64,000 nt of DNA from an uncultured Dorea sp. (lineage in GTDB: Bacteria > Bacillota > Clostridia > Lachnospirales > Lachnospiraceae): positions 7,765 to 71,764 of the forward strand of contig CAJUFA010000017.1 in assembly GCA_910585725.1 (NCBI GenBank), read 5' to 3'. Below are positions 8,675-17,376 of the stretch, piece after piece (position 1 is the first letter of the stretch; each line of letters opens with the position of its first letter). The position numbers were made by a program, and so were the translations under genes. Below the pieces are notes generated by a model. It was not told the DNA's origin. It saw only the letters and a list, made by a program, of their open reading frames with translations, and ran no database searches.

Positions 8675-8739
8675 CAATTTTTACAAAAATTTTGACTTTT
8701 TTGTTAAGATTTTATTAAAATATAACAAAAATTTTTGAC

Positions 8740-8768
8740 TTGGTTTTTTTCCCATATATGTATATAAT
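8740..8768 (+). promoter_or_regulatory. promoter of murC
   Basis: TTGGTT (8740-8745), 17 bases, TATAAT (8763-8768). A TTGACT at 8735-8740 is a better -35 hexamer but its spacing to this -10 is too long. The element lies 50 bases before murC in a very AT-rich divergent region. Confidence 0.6.
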
Positions 8769-8817
8769 AATATGAAAAGACTATAACTATTATGACTATT
8801 TTCAAGGAAGGTATCTT

Positions 8818-10221
8818 ATGTATAAAATCAACTTTAAACAACCTGTACACGTTCATTTCATCGGAATCGGCGGCATCAGTATGAGCGGTCTCGCAGAGAT
8901 CTTATTAAAGGAAGATTTCCGCGTCTCAGGTTCTGACAACAAGGAATCTGCTTTGACCGACCGTCTGGAACAATTAGGCGCCGCCATATTCTACAGACAG
9001 CAAGCTTCTAATATTATTCCCGGAATTGACGTAGTCGTATACACGGCCGCGATTCATGAAGATAATGAGGAATATCAGGAAGCTCTCCGTCAGAATCTTC
9101 CTATGTTAAGCCGGGCCGAACTCTTAGGGCAGCTGATGACGAATTACAAAGTACCTGTTGCAGTATCCGGAACCCACGGGAAGACAACCACCACATCCAT
9201 GCTTTCCCACATACTGCTTGCCGGGAATATGGACCCCACTATATCTGTAGGCGGTATCCTAAAAGCCATCGGCGGCAATATCCGCGTAGGCGGATCGGAA
9301 GTTTTCGTTACGGAAGCCTGCGAATATACCAATAGCTTCCTTCACTTCTTTCCGAATATCGGAATCATATTAAACATCGACGCGGATCATCTGGATTTCT
9401 TCAAAGATCTGGACGACATCCGCAATTCTTTCCATAAGTTCGCGAAACTTCTGCCGGAAAACGGAACGCTGATCATCAATAACAGCATTCCAAACCTTTC
9501 GGAGATCACAGCCGATCTCTCCTGCAAGATTATTACTTATGGAAATGATACCAAAAACACAGGAAGCGGCGGCTATCCTCCCGCATACATTGCTTCCAAT
9601 ATTTCCCACAATGATTTAGGAGAAGCCTCCTTCGACCTGTACCGGCAGGGTAACTTTGTAAGCCGGATCAACCTTTCCGTCAACGGAGATCATAACGTAT
9701 CCAATGCGCTGGCCGCTATCGCCGCCGCAGACCTTCTGGATGTCTCCGTCGACGCAATAAAGGAAGGACTCAGGTCGTTCCACGGAACCGACCGCCGCTT
9801 TGAACTGAAGGGCATGCTGAACGGCGTCACCATCATTGACGACTACGCCCATCACCCGACCGAGATCCAGGCTTCCCTGGCAGCGGCAAAGAACTATCCC
9901 CACAGAGAGATCTGGTGCGTCTTCCAACCCCATACTTATACCAGGACGAAAGCGCTCTTCCGGGAATTCGTCGACGCGCTTTGCGAAACCGATCACGTCG
10001 TCCTGGCTGATATCTATGCGGCAAGGGAAACCGACACTCTGGGGATCTCCTCGAAGGATATCGCAGACGCCCTGAAGGAGAAAGGCTGCGACGCATATTA
10101 TTTTTCTTCCTTCCAGGATATTGAAGACTTTTGTACCAGAATATGCCAAAAAGGCGATTTGTTGATAACTATGGGCGCCGGAGACGTTGTAAATATTGGG
10201 GAAGATCTCCTAAAGCGTTAG
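8818..10221 (+). CDS. murC: UDP-N-acetylmuramate--L-alanine ligase
   Basis: This 467-residue cytoplasmic Mur ligase adds L-alanine to UDP-MurNAc with ATP, the first amino-acid step of peptidoglycan precursor synthesis. The N-terminal Rossmann-like motif VHFIGIGGISMSGLAEIL binds UDP-MurNAc. The ATP loop SGTHGKTTTTS is near residue 118. Family signatures EACEYTNSFL, NIDADHLDFF, GDHNVSNALAA, DDYAHHPTEI and FQPHTYTRT follow in order. Length is normal. It is transcribed alone from a promoter divergent to glgC; the next gene has its own promoter. Confidence 0.97.
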   Translation: MYKINFKQPVHVHFIGIGGISMSGLAEILLKEDFRVSGSDNKESALTDRLEQLGAAIFYRQQASNIIPGIDVVVYTAAIHEDNEEYQEALRQNLPMLSRAELLGQLMTNYKVPVAVSGTHGKTTTTSMLSHILLAGNMDPTISVGGILKAIGGNIRVGGSEVFVTEACEYTNSFLHFFPNIGIILNIDADHLDFFKDLDDIRNSFHKFAKLLPENGTLIINNSIPNLSEITADLSCKIITYGNDTKNTGSGGYPPAYIASNISHNDLGEASFDLYRQGNFVSRINLSVNGDHNVSNALAAIAAADLLDVSVDAIKEGLRSFHGTDRRFELKGMLNGVTIIDDYAHHPTEIQASLAAAKNYPHREIWCVFQPHTYTRTKALFREFVDALCETDHVVLADIYAARETDTLGISSKDIADALKEKGCDAYYFSSFQDIEDFCTRICQKGDLLITMGAGDVVNIGEDLLKR

Positions 10222-10253
10222 TTTTCCACAATTTCCACAGATTTTTATCCACA
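10222..10253 (+). promoter_or_regulatory. cluster of DnaA-box-like 9-mers upstream of the primosome genes
   Basis: Three same-orientation 9-mers are visible: TTTTCCACA (10222-10230), ATTTCCACA (10231-10239) and TTATCCACA (10245-10253). The last is a perfect match to the bacterial DnaA-box consensus; the first differs at one position and the second at two. An AT-rich stretch and the promoter of the DnaD/DnaI-type genes follow. Confidence 0.55.
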
Positions 10254-10302
10254 AAAAACCTTGTTTTTTACTCAAAAATTTCTTTTTTGCCTGTCCTTCT
10301 GG

Positions 10303-10311
10303 TGCTATAAT
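10303..10311 (+). promoter_or_regulatory. extended -10 promoter of the dnaD-dnaI-prs genes
   Basis: TGCTATAAT is an extended -10 element (TGn plus TATAAT at 10306-10311). The -35 region is only T-rich. It lies 50 bases before the DnaD-type start. Confidence 0.6.
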
Positions 10312-10360
10312 GATAAAGCCAATTATTAAACTAACTGTAGAGGGGGACTGCAGAAAGGTT

Positions 10361-11371
10361 ATGACGAAATTAACTTTGACCAACCATGCTCAAAGCAACA
10401 CTACCGTGCTTGAGAACGAATTTATTGACTGTCACATGGCACAGGCGAACGGCGAATATGTAAAGGTATATCTCCTTCTGTTACGCCACCTGAACAGACC
10501 CGAAGGGGCTCTGTCTGTTTCTGAGATGGCCGACATCCTGGACTGCACGGAGAAGGATGTCCGCCGCGCATTAAGATATTGGAAGAAACAAGATCTTGTA
10601 GACTACTGTGAACAGACGCAAGAAGATACTGTAAGGGAGTCTGTTTTAGACGCTCATCCTGCGCCGACACTCTCCGCCGGAACCAAGACCTCGGATACTC
10701 CGTCTAATATCCAACAATACCGAAGACGCGAAGAACGCAAGGAATTTAAAGAATTATTGTTTGTAGCCGAGCAATATCTCGGCAAAACTCTTTCTTCGAC
10801 AGACATAGACACGATTACATATTTTTATGACACGCTGCATATGTCGATGGAACTGATCGAGTATCTGATCGAATACTGTGTTGAAACCGGACACAAGAGT
10901 ATTCATTATATTAAGAAGGTCGCGCTGTCATGGGATGAACAGAAGATCAAAACCGTAACGGAAGCCAAAGCCGGCACCATCATGTACAACAAGAACTGTT
11001 ATTCCGTACTGAACGCATACGGCATCAAGGGACGTGCGCCTGCGGCTTCTGAGATCGCTTATATTAAGAGATGGAACGAAGAATACTGCTTTGCCCTGGA
11101 TATTATACTGGAAGCCTGCAATCGCACGATGAATACGATTCATCAGCCCAACTTTGAATATACGGATACGATCCTTAAGAACTGGTCCGAGAAGAAGGTT
11201 CGCCGGCTCCAGGATATTGAGTCGTTAGACGCGGATTTCCAGAAAGAGAAAGAACGAAAGAAGAAGCCGTCTGTGAAACCTACAGCCGGCACAAGCAGCA
11301 ACAAATTCAACAACTTTACCGGCCGTTCCTACGATATGGACTCATTAGAGCGCAGACTGGTACAGCAGTAA
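10361..11371 (+). CDS. DnaD-domain replication initiation protein
   Basis: This 336-residue protein has an N-terminal winged-helix segment (about residues 15-85, LSVSEMADILDCTEKDVRRAL) and two C-terminal DnaD/DnaB_2-type domains. The first ends IHYIKKVALSWDEQ and the second FEYTDTILKNWSEK, matching the YxxxIxxxW signature of DnaD and DnaB primosome proteins that remodel DNA at origins and restart forks. I set the start at 10361 (MTKLTLTNH) because AGAAAGG precedes it; an in-frame ATG at 10310 overlaps the -10 promoter element. The DnaI/DnaC-like ATPase 34 bases downstream supports a primosome role. The C-terminal tail is Lys- and Ser-rich and probably disordered. Confidence 0.9.
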   Translation: MTKLTLTNHAQSNTTVLENEFIDCHMAQANGEYVKVYLLLLRHLNRPEGALSVSEMADILDCTEKDVRRALRYWKKQDLVDYCEQTQEDTVRESVLDAHPAPTLSAGTKTSDTPSNIQQYRRREERKEFKELLFVAEQYLGKTLSSTDIDTITYFYDTLHMSMELIEYLIEYCVETGHKSIHYIKKVALSWDEQKIKTVTEAKAGTIMYNKNCYSVLNAYGIKGRAPAASEIAYIKRWNEEYCFALDIILEACNRTMNTIHQPNFEYTDTILKNWSEKKVRRLQDIESLDADFQKEKERKKKPSVKPTAGTSSNKFNNFTGRSYDMDSLERRLVQQ

Positions 11372-11405
11372 GGTTCATCCACGACCAAGGAGTTTTAATC
11401 AGGAC

Positions 11406-12401
11406 ATGGCACTCTCTAACTCACAATACGATCAGATCATGCGAGACTATGAACGAAAGCAGCTTGACAACGAGTATCGCCTCCGAGAACGCAGAAAGGC
11501 TGCTTTTTTGGCGATCCCGGAACTGGAAGAATTGGAACACACCGTCTCTTCCCTGAGCCTCAATCAGGCGCGGAAGCTTCTTAACGGAGACGAGAACGCC
11601 CTGTTCTCTCTCAAAGAAGAACTTCATACTCTGGCGCTTAAGAAACAGAGACTGCTGACCGCGCATGATCTGCCGGCAGACTATCTGGACCTCCACTATG
11701 AATGTCCGGACTGCCAGGATACCGGATATACCGGCGGCCACAAATGCCGCTGTTTCAAAAAAGCCATCATAGAACTTCTCTATGAACAATCGAACATTCG
11801 AGAGATTCTGGCAAAAGAGAATTTCTCTACCTGTTCACTGGATTATTACTCCCGCAGCCACATAGATCCTCTGACCGGAAGGTCGTCTCTGGAAGCTATG
11901 CAGACTGCGCTGAAGGTATGCCATGAATTCGTGGATACATTCTCCGCCGAATTCCGCAACATCCTGCTGTATGGGGACACCGGGGTGGGCAAGACCTTTC
12001 TTTCTCACTGCATTGCAAAAGAACTGATCGATACGTCTTTCTCTGTCGTATACTTTACGGCGGCAAGTTTATTCGATCTGTTCGCTCAGAACACCTTCGG
12101 CAGCCGGGCTTCTCATGATATGGACGCACAGGAACACATCTATGACTGCGACCTCCTGATCATCGATGATCTCGGAACGGAACTGCCGAACTCCTTTACG
12201 GTATCACAGCTCTTCATCTGTCTGAACGAGCGGATTCTGAGGAGAAAACCAACAATTATATCTACCAATCTGGCATTGGATGATATCCAATCCATCTACT
12301 CTGAACGGACCTTCTCGCGGATCAGCAGCAATTATACGATTCTCAGACTGACCGGCGACGATATCCGTATTCAGAAAAAATTATTACAAAAAAAATCTTA
12401 A
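11406..12401 (+). CDS. DnaI/DnaC-type helicase-loader ATPase
   Basis: This 331-residue AAA+ protein is of the DnaC/DnaI/IstB class, which loads the replicative helicase DnaB. The N-terminal region (residues 1-110) is helical and has a Cys cluster ECPDCQDTGYTGGHKCRC near 98-116, resembling the zinc-binding helicase-interaction domain of DnaI. The ATPase core has Walker A YGDTGVGKTFLSH near residue 190, Walker B LLIIDDLGTE and a sensor-like PTIISTNLALDD segment with a distal Arg (FSRISS). It sits directly after the DnaD-type gene, and the DnaB helicase gene lies elsewhere in this window. An IstB-type transposition helper is less likely because of the Cys domain and context. Confidence 0.92.
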   Translation: MALSNSQYDQIMRDYERKQLDNEYRLRERRKAAFLAIPELEELEHTVSSLSLNQARKLLNGDENALFSLKEELHTLALKKQRLLTAHDLPADYLDLHYECPDCQDTGYTGGHKCRCFKKAIIELLYEQSNIREILAKENFSTCSLDYYSRSHIDPLTGRSSLEAMQTALKVCHEFVDTFSAEFRNILLYGDTGVGKTFLSHCIAKELIDTSFSVVYFTAASLFDLFAQNTFGSRASHDMDAQEHIYDCDLLIIDDLGTELPNSFTVSQLFICLNERILRRKPTIISTNLALDDIQSIYSERTFSRISSNYTILRLTGDDIRIQKKLLQKKS

Positions 12402-12415
12402 TTCGGGAGGTACGA

Positions 12416-13606
12416 ATGATGCTACGCCGTAATGATCGTATTTTGGAAAACATACCAGTCGGGGCTCTTGGAATCATTGCCCTGGACGGCTGCAAAGAGA
12501 TGGGCAGCAAAGTAAACGATTATATCGTAAGATGGCGCAAAGAAGAAGGCCATATCTACAAAGACGATATTGTCTACAATGGATATGAACGAGATACTTA
12601 TCTGATCGACGCGAAGGTCCCTCGCTTTGGCTCCGGGGAAGCAAAAGGTATTATCAATGAATCCGTCCGCGGAAAAGACGTCTACCTTATGGTGGATGTC
12701 TGCAATTACAGTTTAACCTATTCTCTGACCGGACATATGAACCATATGTCTCCGGACGACCATTACCAGAACCTCAAACGTGTTATCGCCGCCATAGGCG
12801 GAAAGGCAAGACGAATCAACGTCATCATGCCGTTTCTTTACGAAAGCCGCCAGCATAAAAGAAGCGGCCGGGAATCCTTAGACTGCGCCCTTGCTCTCCA
12901 GGAACTGGTTCGTATGGGAGCGGACAATATCATTACTTTTGACGCCCACGATCCGCGCGTCCAGAACGCCATACCTTTGAACGGCTTCGAGACTGTGCGC
13001 CCTACCTATCAGTTTGTAAAAGGTCTTCTCAGACGCTTTGACGACCTGCGGATCGACAGCGACCATATGATGGCCATCAGCCCTGACGAAGGCGCTACCG
13101 GACGCGCCGTATATCTTGCCAACGTACTGAACCTTGACATGGGTATGTTCTACAAACGCAGGGACTATACGAAGATCATCGACGGACGCAATCCCATCGT
13201 TGCCCACGAATTCCTGGGTTCTTCCGTGGAAGGAAAAGACGTGATCATTTTAGACGATATGATCTCCTCCGGAGACAGTATCCTTGATGTAGCGCGCCAG
13301 TTAAAGCAGCGAAAAGCAAGGCGGATCTTCGCCGCCGCAACCTTCGGGTTATTCACAAACGGACTCAAAAAATTCGATCAGGCATACGAAGAAGGCAGCT
13401 TCGACGCCATCCTGACCACCAACCTGATCTATCAGACTCCGGAGCTGCTTGAACGTCCTTATTACATTAACTGTGATATGAGCAAGTATATCGCGCTCAT
13501 GATCGATACCCTGAACCACGACGGATCCATCAGCAGTATCTTGAATCCGGTCGACCGTATTCACCACATCGTCAACATGTATAACGGGGGACATTCAATC
13601 AGTTAG
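12416..13606 (+). CDS. prs: ribose-phosphate pyrophosphokinase (extended clostridial type)
   Basis: This 396-residue protein is longer than the usual 310-320 residue Prs. It makes PRPP from ribose-5-phosphate and ATP for nucleotide, histidine and tryptophan synthesis. The PRPP loop is clear: VIILDDMISSGDSILDVA. Other family segments are INVIMPFLYESRQHKRSGRES and ISPDEGATGRAVYLA. The metal-binding segment reads IITFDAHDPRVQNAIP in place of the common DLHxxQIQGFF form. GGGAGG precedes the start at 12416, and a second ATG follows immediately. It is 15 bases after the DnaI-type gene, likely in the same operon. It overlaps the convergent YhaN-type gene by 8 bases. Confidence 0.9.
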   Translation: MMLRRNDRILENIPVGALGIIALDGCKEMGSKVNDYIVRWRKEEGHIYKDDIVYNGYERDTYLIDAKVPRFGSGEAKGIINESVRGKDVYLMVDVCNYSLTYSLTGHMNHMSPDDHYQNLKRVIAAIGGKARRINVIMPFLYESRQHKRSGRESLDCALALQELVRMGADNIITFDAHDPRVQNAIPLNGFETVRPTYQFVKGLLRRFDDLRIDSDHMMAISPDEGATGRAVYLANVLNLDMGMFYKRRDYTKIIDGRNPIVAHEFLGSSVEGKDVIILDDMISSGDSILDVARQLKQRKARRIFAAATFGLFTNGLKKFDQAYEEGSFDAILTTNLIYQTPELLERPYYINCDMSKYIALMIDTLNHDGSISSILNPVDRIHHIVNMYNGGHSIS

Positions 13607-15167
13607 TATAACCCACATTCTCTTTCCGATATGAAATCCCCAGTTCTTTAAGCTGCTGCTCTTCCCGCTTCTGACAGGTGAAGAGCAGTACTTGTTTCCG
13701 ATGCTCTCCAAGCCATCTGAGGGTATTGGCGAGACGTACGTCATCATAATAGGCAAACGTATCGTCCAGTATCACAGGATATTCTTCTTCATACAGCACC
13801 TCGCTTGCCGCCATCCGAAGCGCAAAATACATCTGTTCCACCGTACCCCGGCTTAGATTTTCCGCCGGAATCCTCCTTCCGTCCTTCAGGACGCTTACAT
13901 GAAGCCCTTCCTCAATCAACATCTTCGTGTATCGGCCGTCCGTGACAGCCGCCAGAATCTCCGACGTTCTGCCGTTCAGCCGCTCCTCCAGCTGCCTCTG
14001 CATATCCGTCGAGAGTTCGTTCAGCTTATCCATCGCCATCACAAGCGCAGACCGCCGCCTGTCATACTCTCTATAATCGCCGCTGATCTCGTCCAGTTCT
14101 TCCAACTGTTCTTTCAGATTGGAATACTGCGTCTGTTTCTCCCGAAGTTCTTCTTTGACATGGGCCTGTTCCCACAAAAGCTTCTCACGGGGTATCTTCT
14201 CCTCTTCCGGCGTGATCTCTTCCAGTATAATCTCCGGCGGCGTCTTTTCCTGCTGCTTTCCTACTTTCATACGGTTCCAGACATATATTCCGCATATCAG
14301 GAAGAGAATGATAGCCACCAGATAATTCCAGGGCTTTGCGATCATAATAAATGCCAGTACGATGACTCCGATAAACACGATAATCTCCACCGGATGGATC
14401 CTCCATTTATCCGGGCGCAATTCGTCGATCATCCGCTTATTCTCCACATTTTCCTGACCTTCCGCCATATCCTTTTCACGGCGGTGTCTGACCTCCTCCG
14501 TGATCCGCACGTATTCTTCCTCCAGCCTGTGAACGTCGCGCCACACATAGGACGCCTCCTGCTCCATCCGTTCACGCTGCGCCTGCTTGCGCAGCATAGA
14601 GTCTTTCACTTCCCGCTCCAACCGCTGTTTCTTCTCTTTCAGATGTCCCAGCGCGTTCGATAGATTCATCTCGCTGTTCCCGGTCGCATAGTAATTGGTA
14701 GCGTAATTCTTGAACTCCGCCGCAAGCGGCTTGCCCGTCTCCACTTTCAACTGTCCGATCGAGATGGTATTTTCATAATTTCCTGAATTCAATCCTCCGA
14801 TCACCATCTCCAGATCCCCGTCTTTAACAGATAATTTCTCACCGTCGTCTTCGCAGATCAGCTCGGCTTTCTTCGTATATCTGTCAAAATTCCTGTCAAT
14901 TCGGAAAATCTTTCCGCCGCTTTCGAACCTCAGCGAGCCCGCGTAATAATTCGGGTTCTCCCACGGCTCATACACGCTGAACGTATCATAAACAGAGGCC
15001 CGGCCCCGCCCTCTCTCCATACCGAAAAACATTCCTTTGATAAAAGTATGAAGCGTGGACTTGCCGGACTCATTCTCCCCATACAAGATATTAATCCCAT
15101 CCCCGATCTGTATGGATCTGTCTGTAAATTTTCCAAAATGCTGTAATCTCAATTCGCGAATCTTCAT
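13599..15167 (-). CDS. YhaN-like ABC/SMC-type ATPase with central membrane hairpin
   Basis: This 522-residue SbcC/Rad50-related ATPase has Walker A GENESGKST at residues 30-38 and a C-terminal ABC signature region (ENLSRGTVEQMYFALRMA) with Walker B-like YPVILDDTFAYYDD. The coiled-coil arms (about 172-250 and 305-400) are short and are joined by two hydrophobic segments (about 259-277 and 281-298), as in YhaN/YhaA-type proteins, rather than by a zinc hook. With the phosphoesterase encoded immediately upstream it should form an Mre11-Rad50-like nuclease complex for DNA end processing, probably membrane-associated. The genes are 9 bases apart. Confidence 0.9.
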   Translation of the reverse strand: MKIRELRLQHFGKFTDRSIQIGDGINILYGENESGKSTLHTFIKGMFFGMERGRGRASVYDTFSVYEPWENPNYYAGSLRFESGGKIFRIDRNFDRYTKKAELICEDDGEKLSVKDGDLEMVIGGLNSGNYENTISIGQLKVETGKPLAAEFKNYATNYYATGNSEMNLSNALGHLKEKKQRLEREVKDSMLRKQAQRERMEQEASYVWRDVHRLEEEYVRITEEVRHRREKDMAEGQENVENKRMIDELRPDKWRIHPVEIIVFIGVIVLAFIMIAKPWNYLVAIILFLICGIYVWNRMKVGKQQEKTPPEIILEEITPEEEKIPREKLLWEQAHVKEELREKQTQYSNLKEQLEELDEISGDYREYDRRRSALVMAMDKLNELSTDMQRQLEERLNGRTSEILAAVTDGRYTKMLIEEGLHVSVLKDGRRIPAENLSRGTVEQMYFALRMAASEVLYEEEYPVILDDTFAYYDDVRLANTLRWLGEHRKQVLLFTCQKREEQQLKELGISYRKENVGYTN

Positions 15168-15176
15168 AATCTGGTC

Positions 15177-16232
15177 TTAACCTCTTCTCGTCTCCATCAA
15201 CGCCTGCACGCCTTCGCACAACGCCAGGTACTCTATACTATCTTCATCATAGTCTGCCAGACTCTCGATATATCTCCCCAGAAGATCGTTCCTGTTCTTC
15301 ATCAGAAGCTTCTTAAAATCATAAGCCGGCTTTGTCCCGTCCGTCAGATCGATAATATTGCCATAAGTATCCATATTCGCCGTATCAAATAAGATATCCG
15401 GATCCCGCATACCCTCTATAACGATTTTATATATATTCTGTATCCCCTGCTTCTCAATCTCTTCCCTGATCCGTTCTTTTAAGGCATGACCGGTCGTCGT
15501 CTTCTTAACCGTCACAGTAAGATGTACATACTTCCTGACCGCACAGGGAATAAACCGATGCTTACAGCCATCCTCCGTAATCTCCCCCAGAATATAGCCG
15601 TGTTCTCCTGTATCGTTCTTATCAATGGGTTCCAGCGCTCCCGAGTACGCAATGTTCTTTCCCTCTTCGCACCAAGGTCTGTGGATATGGCCCAAAGCGA
15701 CATAATCATATCCCAGGGCAGCCAGTTTCCCCAGGGTCAAAGGGATATGTTTCTCATCCCCTCCGTGAGCCAGCAAAATCTCGTACCTCTGCCGCTTCTT
15801 TGGCACGGCGTGGTCATACCGGCTGTCCCGTATCTCCCTTGCATGATAACTCAGTCCATAGACTGCGAGAGACAACTTTGGTATCTCCACACAGGATATC
15901 TCGCCGCCAAGAATCATATGCACATGTTCCGGCCATTCAAAACTTCTATAATAGGATTCTCTTTTCAGATAGTCATGGTTGCCCGCAATCAATACTACCT
16001 GCGTATGTTCAAGCGTCCCAAAGAGGTAACTTACCTCCTTTAGTTCCCGAAGGAGCGGCTGCCTGTGAAACAAATCTCCTGCTATCAGCAAGAGATCTGC
16101 CTTTTCCTTATTGCAGATCTTCATCATCCGTTCCAGACTGTTCCAGATCTCCCTTCCCCGTCTTTCGCTGTACGAGCCGCCTGCGTCCGGATTTGCTCCC
16201 AAATGCACGTCTGCGATGTGTATGAACCTCAT
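15177..16232 (-). CDS. SbcD/Mre11-like DNA exonuclease (YhaO type)
   Basis: This 351-residue calcineurin-like metallophosphoesterase has all nuclease motifs: FIHIADVHLG (Asp8, His10), AGDLFHR (Asp53), AGNHDYL (84-90), LAHGGDEKHIP and YVALGHIHRP. It is the nuclease partner of the downstream YhaN-like ATPase, as in SbcD-SbcC pairs that cut DNA ends and hairpins. The start at 16232 is fixed by the metal-binding N terminus. This places its first 125 bases inside the 3' end of the histidine kinase gene in another reading frame, an unusually long same-strand overlap. Confidence 0.93.
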   Translation of the reverse strand: MRFIHIADVHLGANPDAGGSYSERRGREIWNSLERMMKICNKEKADLLLIAGDLFHRQPLLRELKEVSYLFGTLEHTQVVLIAGNHDYLKRESYYRSFEWPEHVHMILGGEISCVEIPKLSLAVYGLSYHAREIRDSRYDHAVPKKRQRYEILLAHGGDEKHIPLTLGKLAALGYDYVALGHIHRPWCEEGKNIAYSGALEPIDKNDTGEHGYILGEITEDGCKHRFIPCAVRKYVHLTVTVKKTTTGHALKERIREEIEKQGIQNIYKIVIEGMRDPDILFDTANMDTYGNIIDLTDGTKPAYDFKKLLMKNRNDLLGRYIESLADYDEDSIEYLALCEGVQALMETRRG

Positions 16233-17376
16233 CTGCTGTCCCTTCTTCCTTCTCTGTCTTCGACGGCAGCGTTACGACAAACTGTGTCCTGTTGTCGTCG
16301 CTTTTTGCCCGTATCAGTCCGTCATGCAGTTCTACAATCTCCTTGGCAATAGCAAGACCTAAGCCCGCCCCTCCGGTTCCGCTGGAACGCGAACCGTCCA
16401 CACGGTAGAATTTCTCAAAGATCGTCTGAAGCATGACTCCCGGTATCCTATCCCCCTGATTGGTAAATACAATCTCTACATTCCGATTCTTCATCTGAGC
16501 TTCTATCTGAATCTTCGTACCCACATAGCAGTATGCGATCGCATTTCTCAATATGTTGTCGAACACTCTCGCCAGCTTATCCGGGTCTCCGTAGACTACC
16601 AGGTTCTCTTCCACCTGAACCTCACAGGACAGACTCTTCTCCTGGAGTACTCCATATAATTCGTCCGCAAGCTGTTCCAGCATGAAAGAAAGGTTGATCT
16701 CTATCGCTTCCAGCTCAATTTTCTGCAGATTATACCGGGTGATATCAAAAAACTCGTTAATCAGTTCCCCCAACCGAATGGACTTCTCAAGCGCAATATG
16801 GGTATACTTCTCCCGGTCCTCCCGGGGCATATCCTCATGGGTATCCAGCATACTTAAGTAAGCGACGATTGATGTCAGCGGCGTCTTAAGGTCATGGGCC
16901 AGGAACAACACCAGGTCATTCTTCTTCTTCTCTCCTTCTTCCGCCTCTATCTCCTTACGCTTCAGATTCGCCTTGATCTCATTCAGCCGTATCTCGATGG
17001 GTTTCAATTCCGTAATCAGATGGATCGGCTCCGTAGATTCCGACAGGATATTCTCTATCCCATCCCCAATCTGATCCACATACTTCATCATCTTTGACAG
17101 CGCCACATAATAAAACACAGCAAAGAGCAGGAGGAAGCCAACGATGATAAAGAATATCTTGTTATCCCCGATCAGCTTCCAGTACAGACGGATCGCCTGG
17201 CTCTTTTTTATATCAAGAGACATCAGAAACTTGACGAACAGTTCCGCAAAACTGTCGTTATAGATCCCGTCGATCACATACTGTAATATGAAACCGCCCA
17301 CCAGAACCGTAAGCGCCGTGACCAGAACCGTCTGGAGCAGCAACGTGAACTTCAGCTTACGATATTTATTCTTCAA
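16108..17376 (-). CDS. VanS-like sensor histidine kinase
   Basis: This 422-residue membrane histidine kinase has two transmembrane helices (about 12-35 and 74-95) around a short extracytoplasmic loop, then a linker, the H-box FLAHDLKTPLTSI (His161), an N-box around NILRNAIAYC, and the G-boxes GTGGAGLGLAIAKEIV. It resembles the VanS class. It overlaps the response regulator gene by 11 bases. The catalytic domain ends near residue 368 (FVVTLPSK). The last 40 or so residues are Arg/Lys-rich and are encoded by the sequence that also begins the SbcD-type gene, so this tail may be an accident of a lost stop codon. The signal is unknown. Confidence 0.92.
   Translation of the reverse strand: MKNKYRKLKFTLLLQTVLVTALTVLVGGFILQYVIDGIYNDSFAELFVKFLMSLDIKKSQAIRLYWKLIGDNKIFFIIVGFLLLFAVFYYVALSKMMKYVDQIGDGIENILSESTEPIHLITELKPIEIRLNEIKANLKRKEIEAEEGEKKKNDLVLFLAHDLKTPLTSIVAYLSMLDTHEDMPREDREKYTHIALEKSIRLGELINEFFDITRYNLQKIELEAIEINLSFMLEQLADELYGVLQEKSLSCEVQVEENLVVYGDPDKLARVFDNILRNAIAYCYVGTKIQIEAQMKNRNVEIVFTNQGDRIPGVMLQTIFEKFYRVDGSRSSGTGGAGLGLAIAKEIVELHDGLIRAKSDDNRTQFVVTLPSKTEKEEGTADEVHTHRRRAFGSKSGRRRLVQRKTGKGDLEQSGTDDEDLQ

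Noticed and set aside
8735..8740. TTGACT as the -35 of murC
   Set aside because: The distance to TATAAT at 8763 is 22 bases, too long for sigma-A; TTGGTT at 8740 gives 17.
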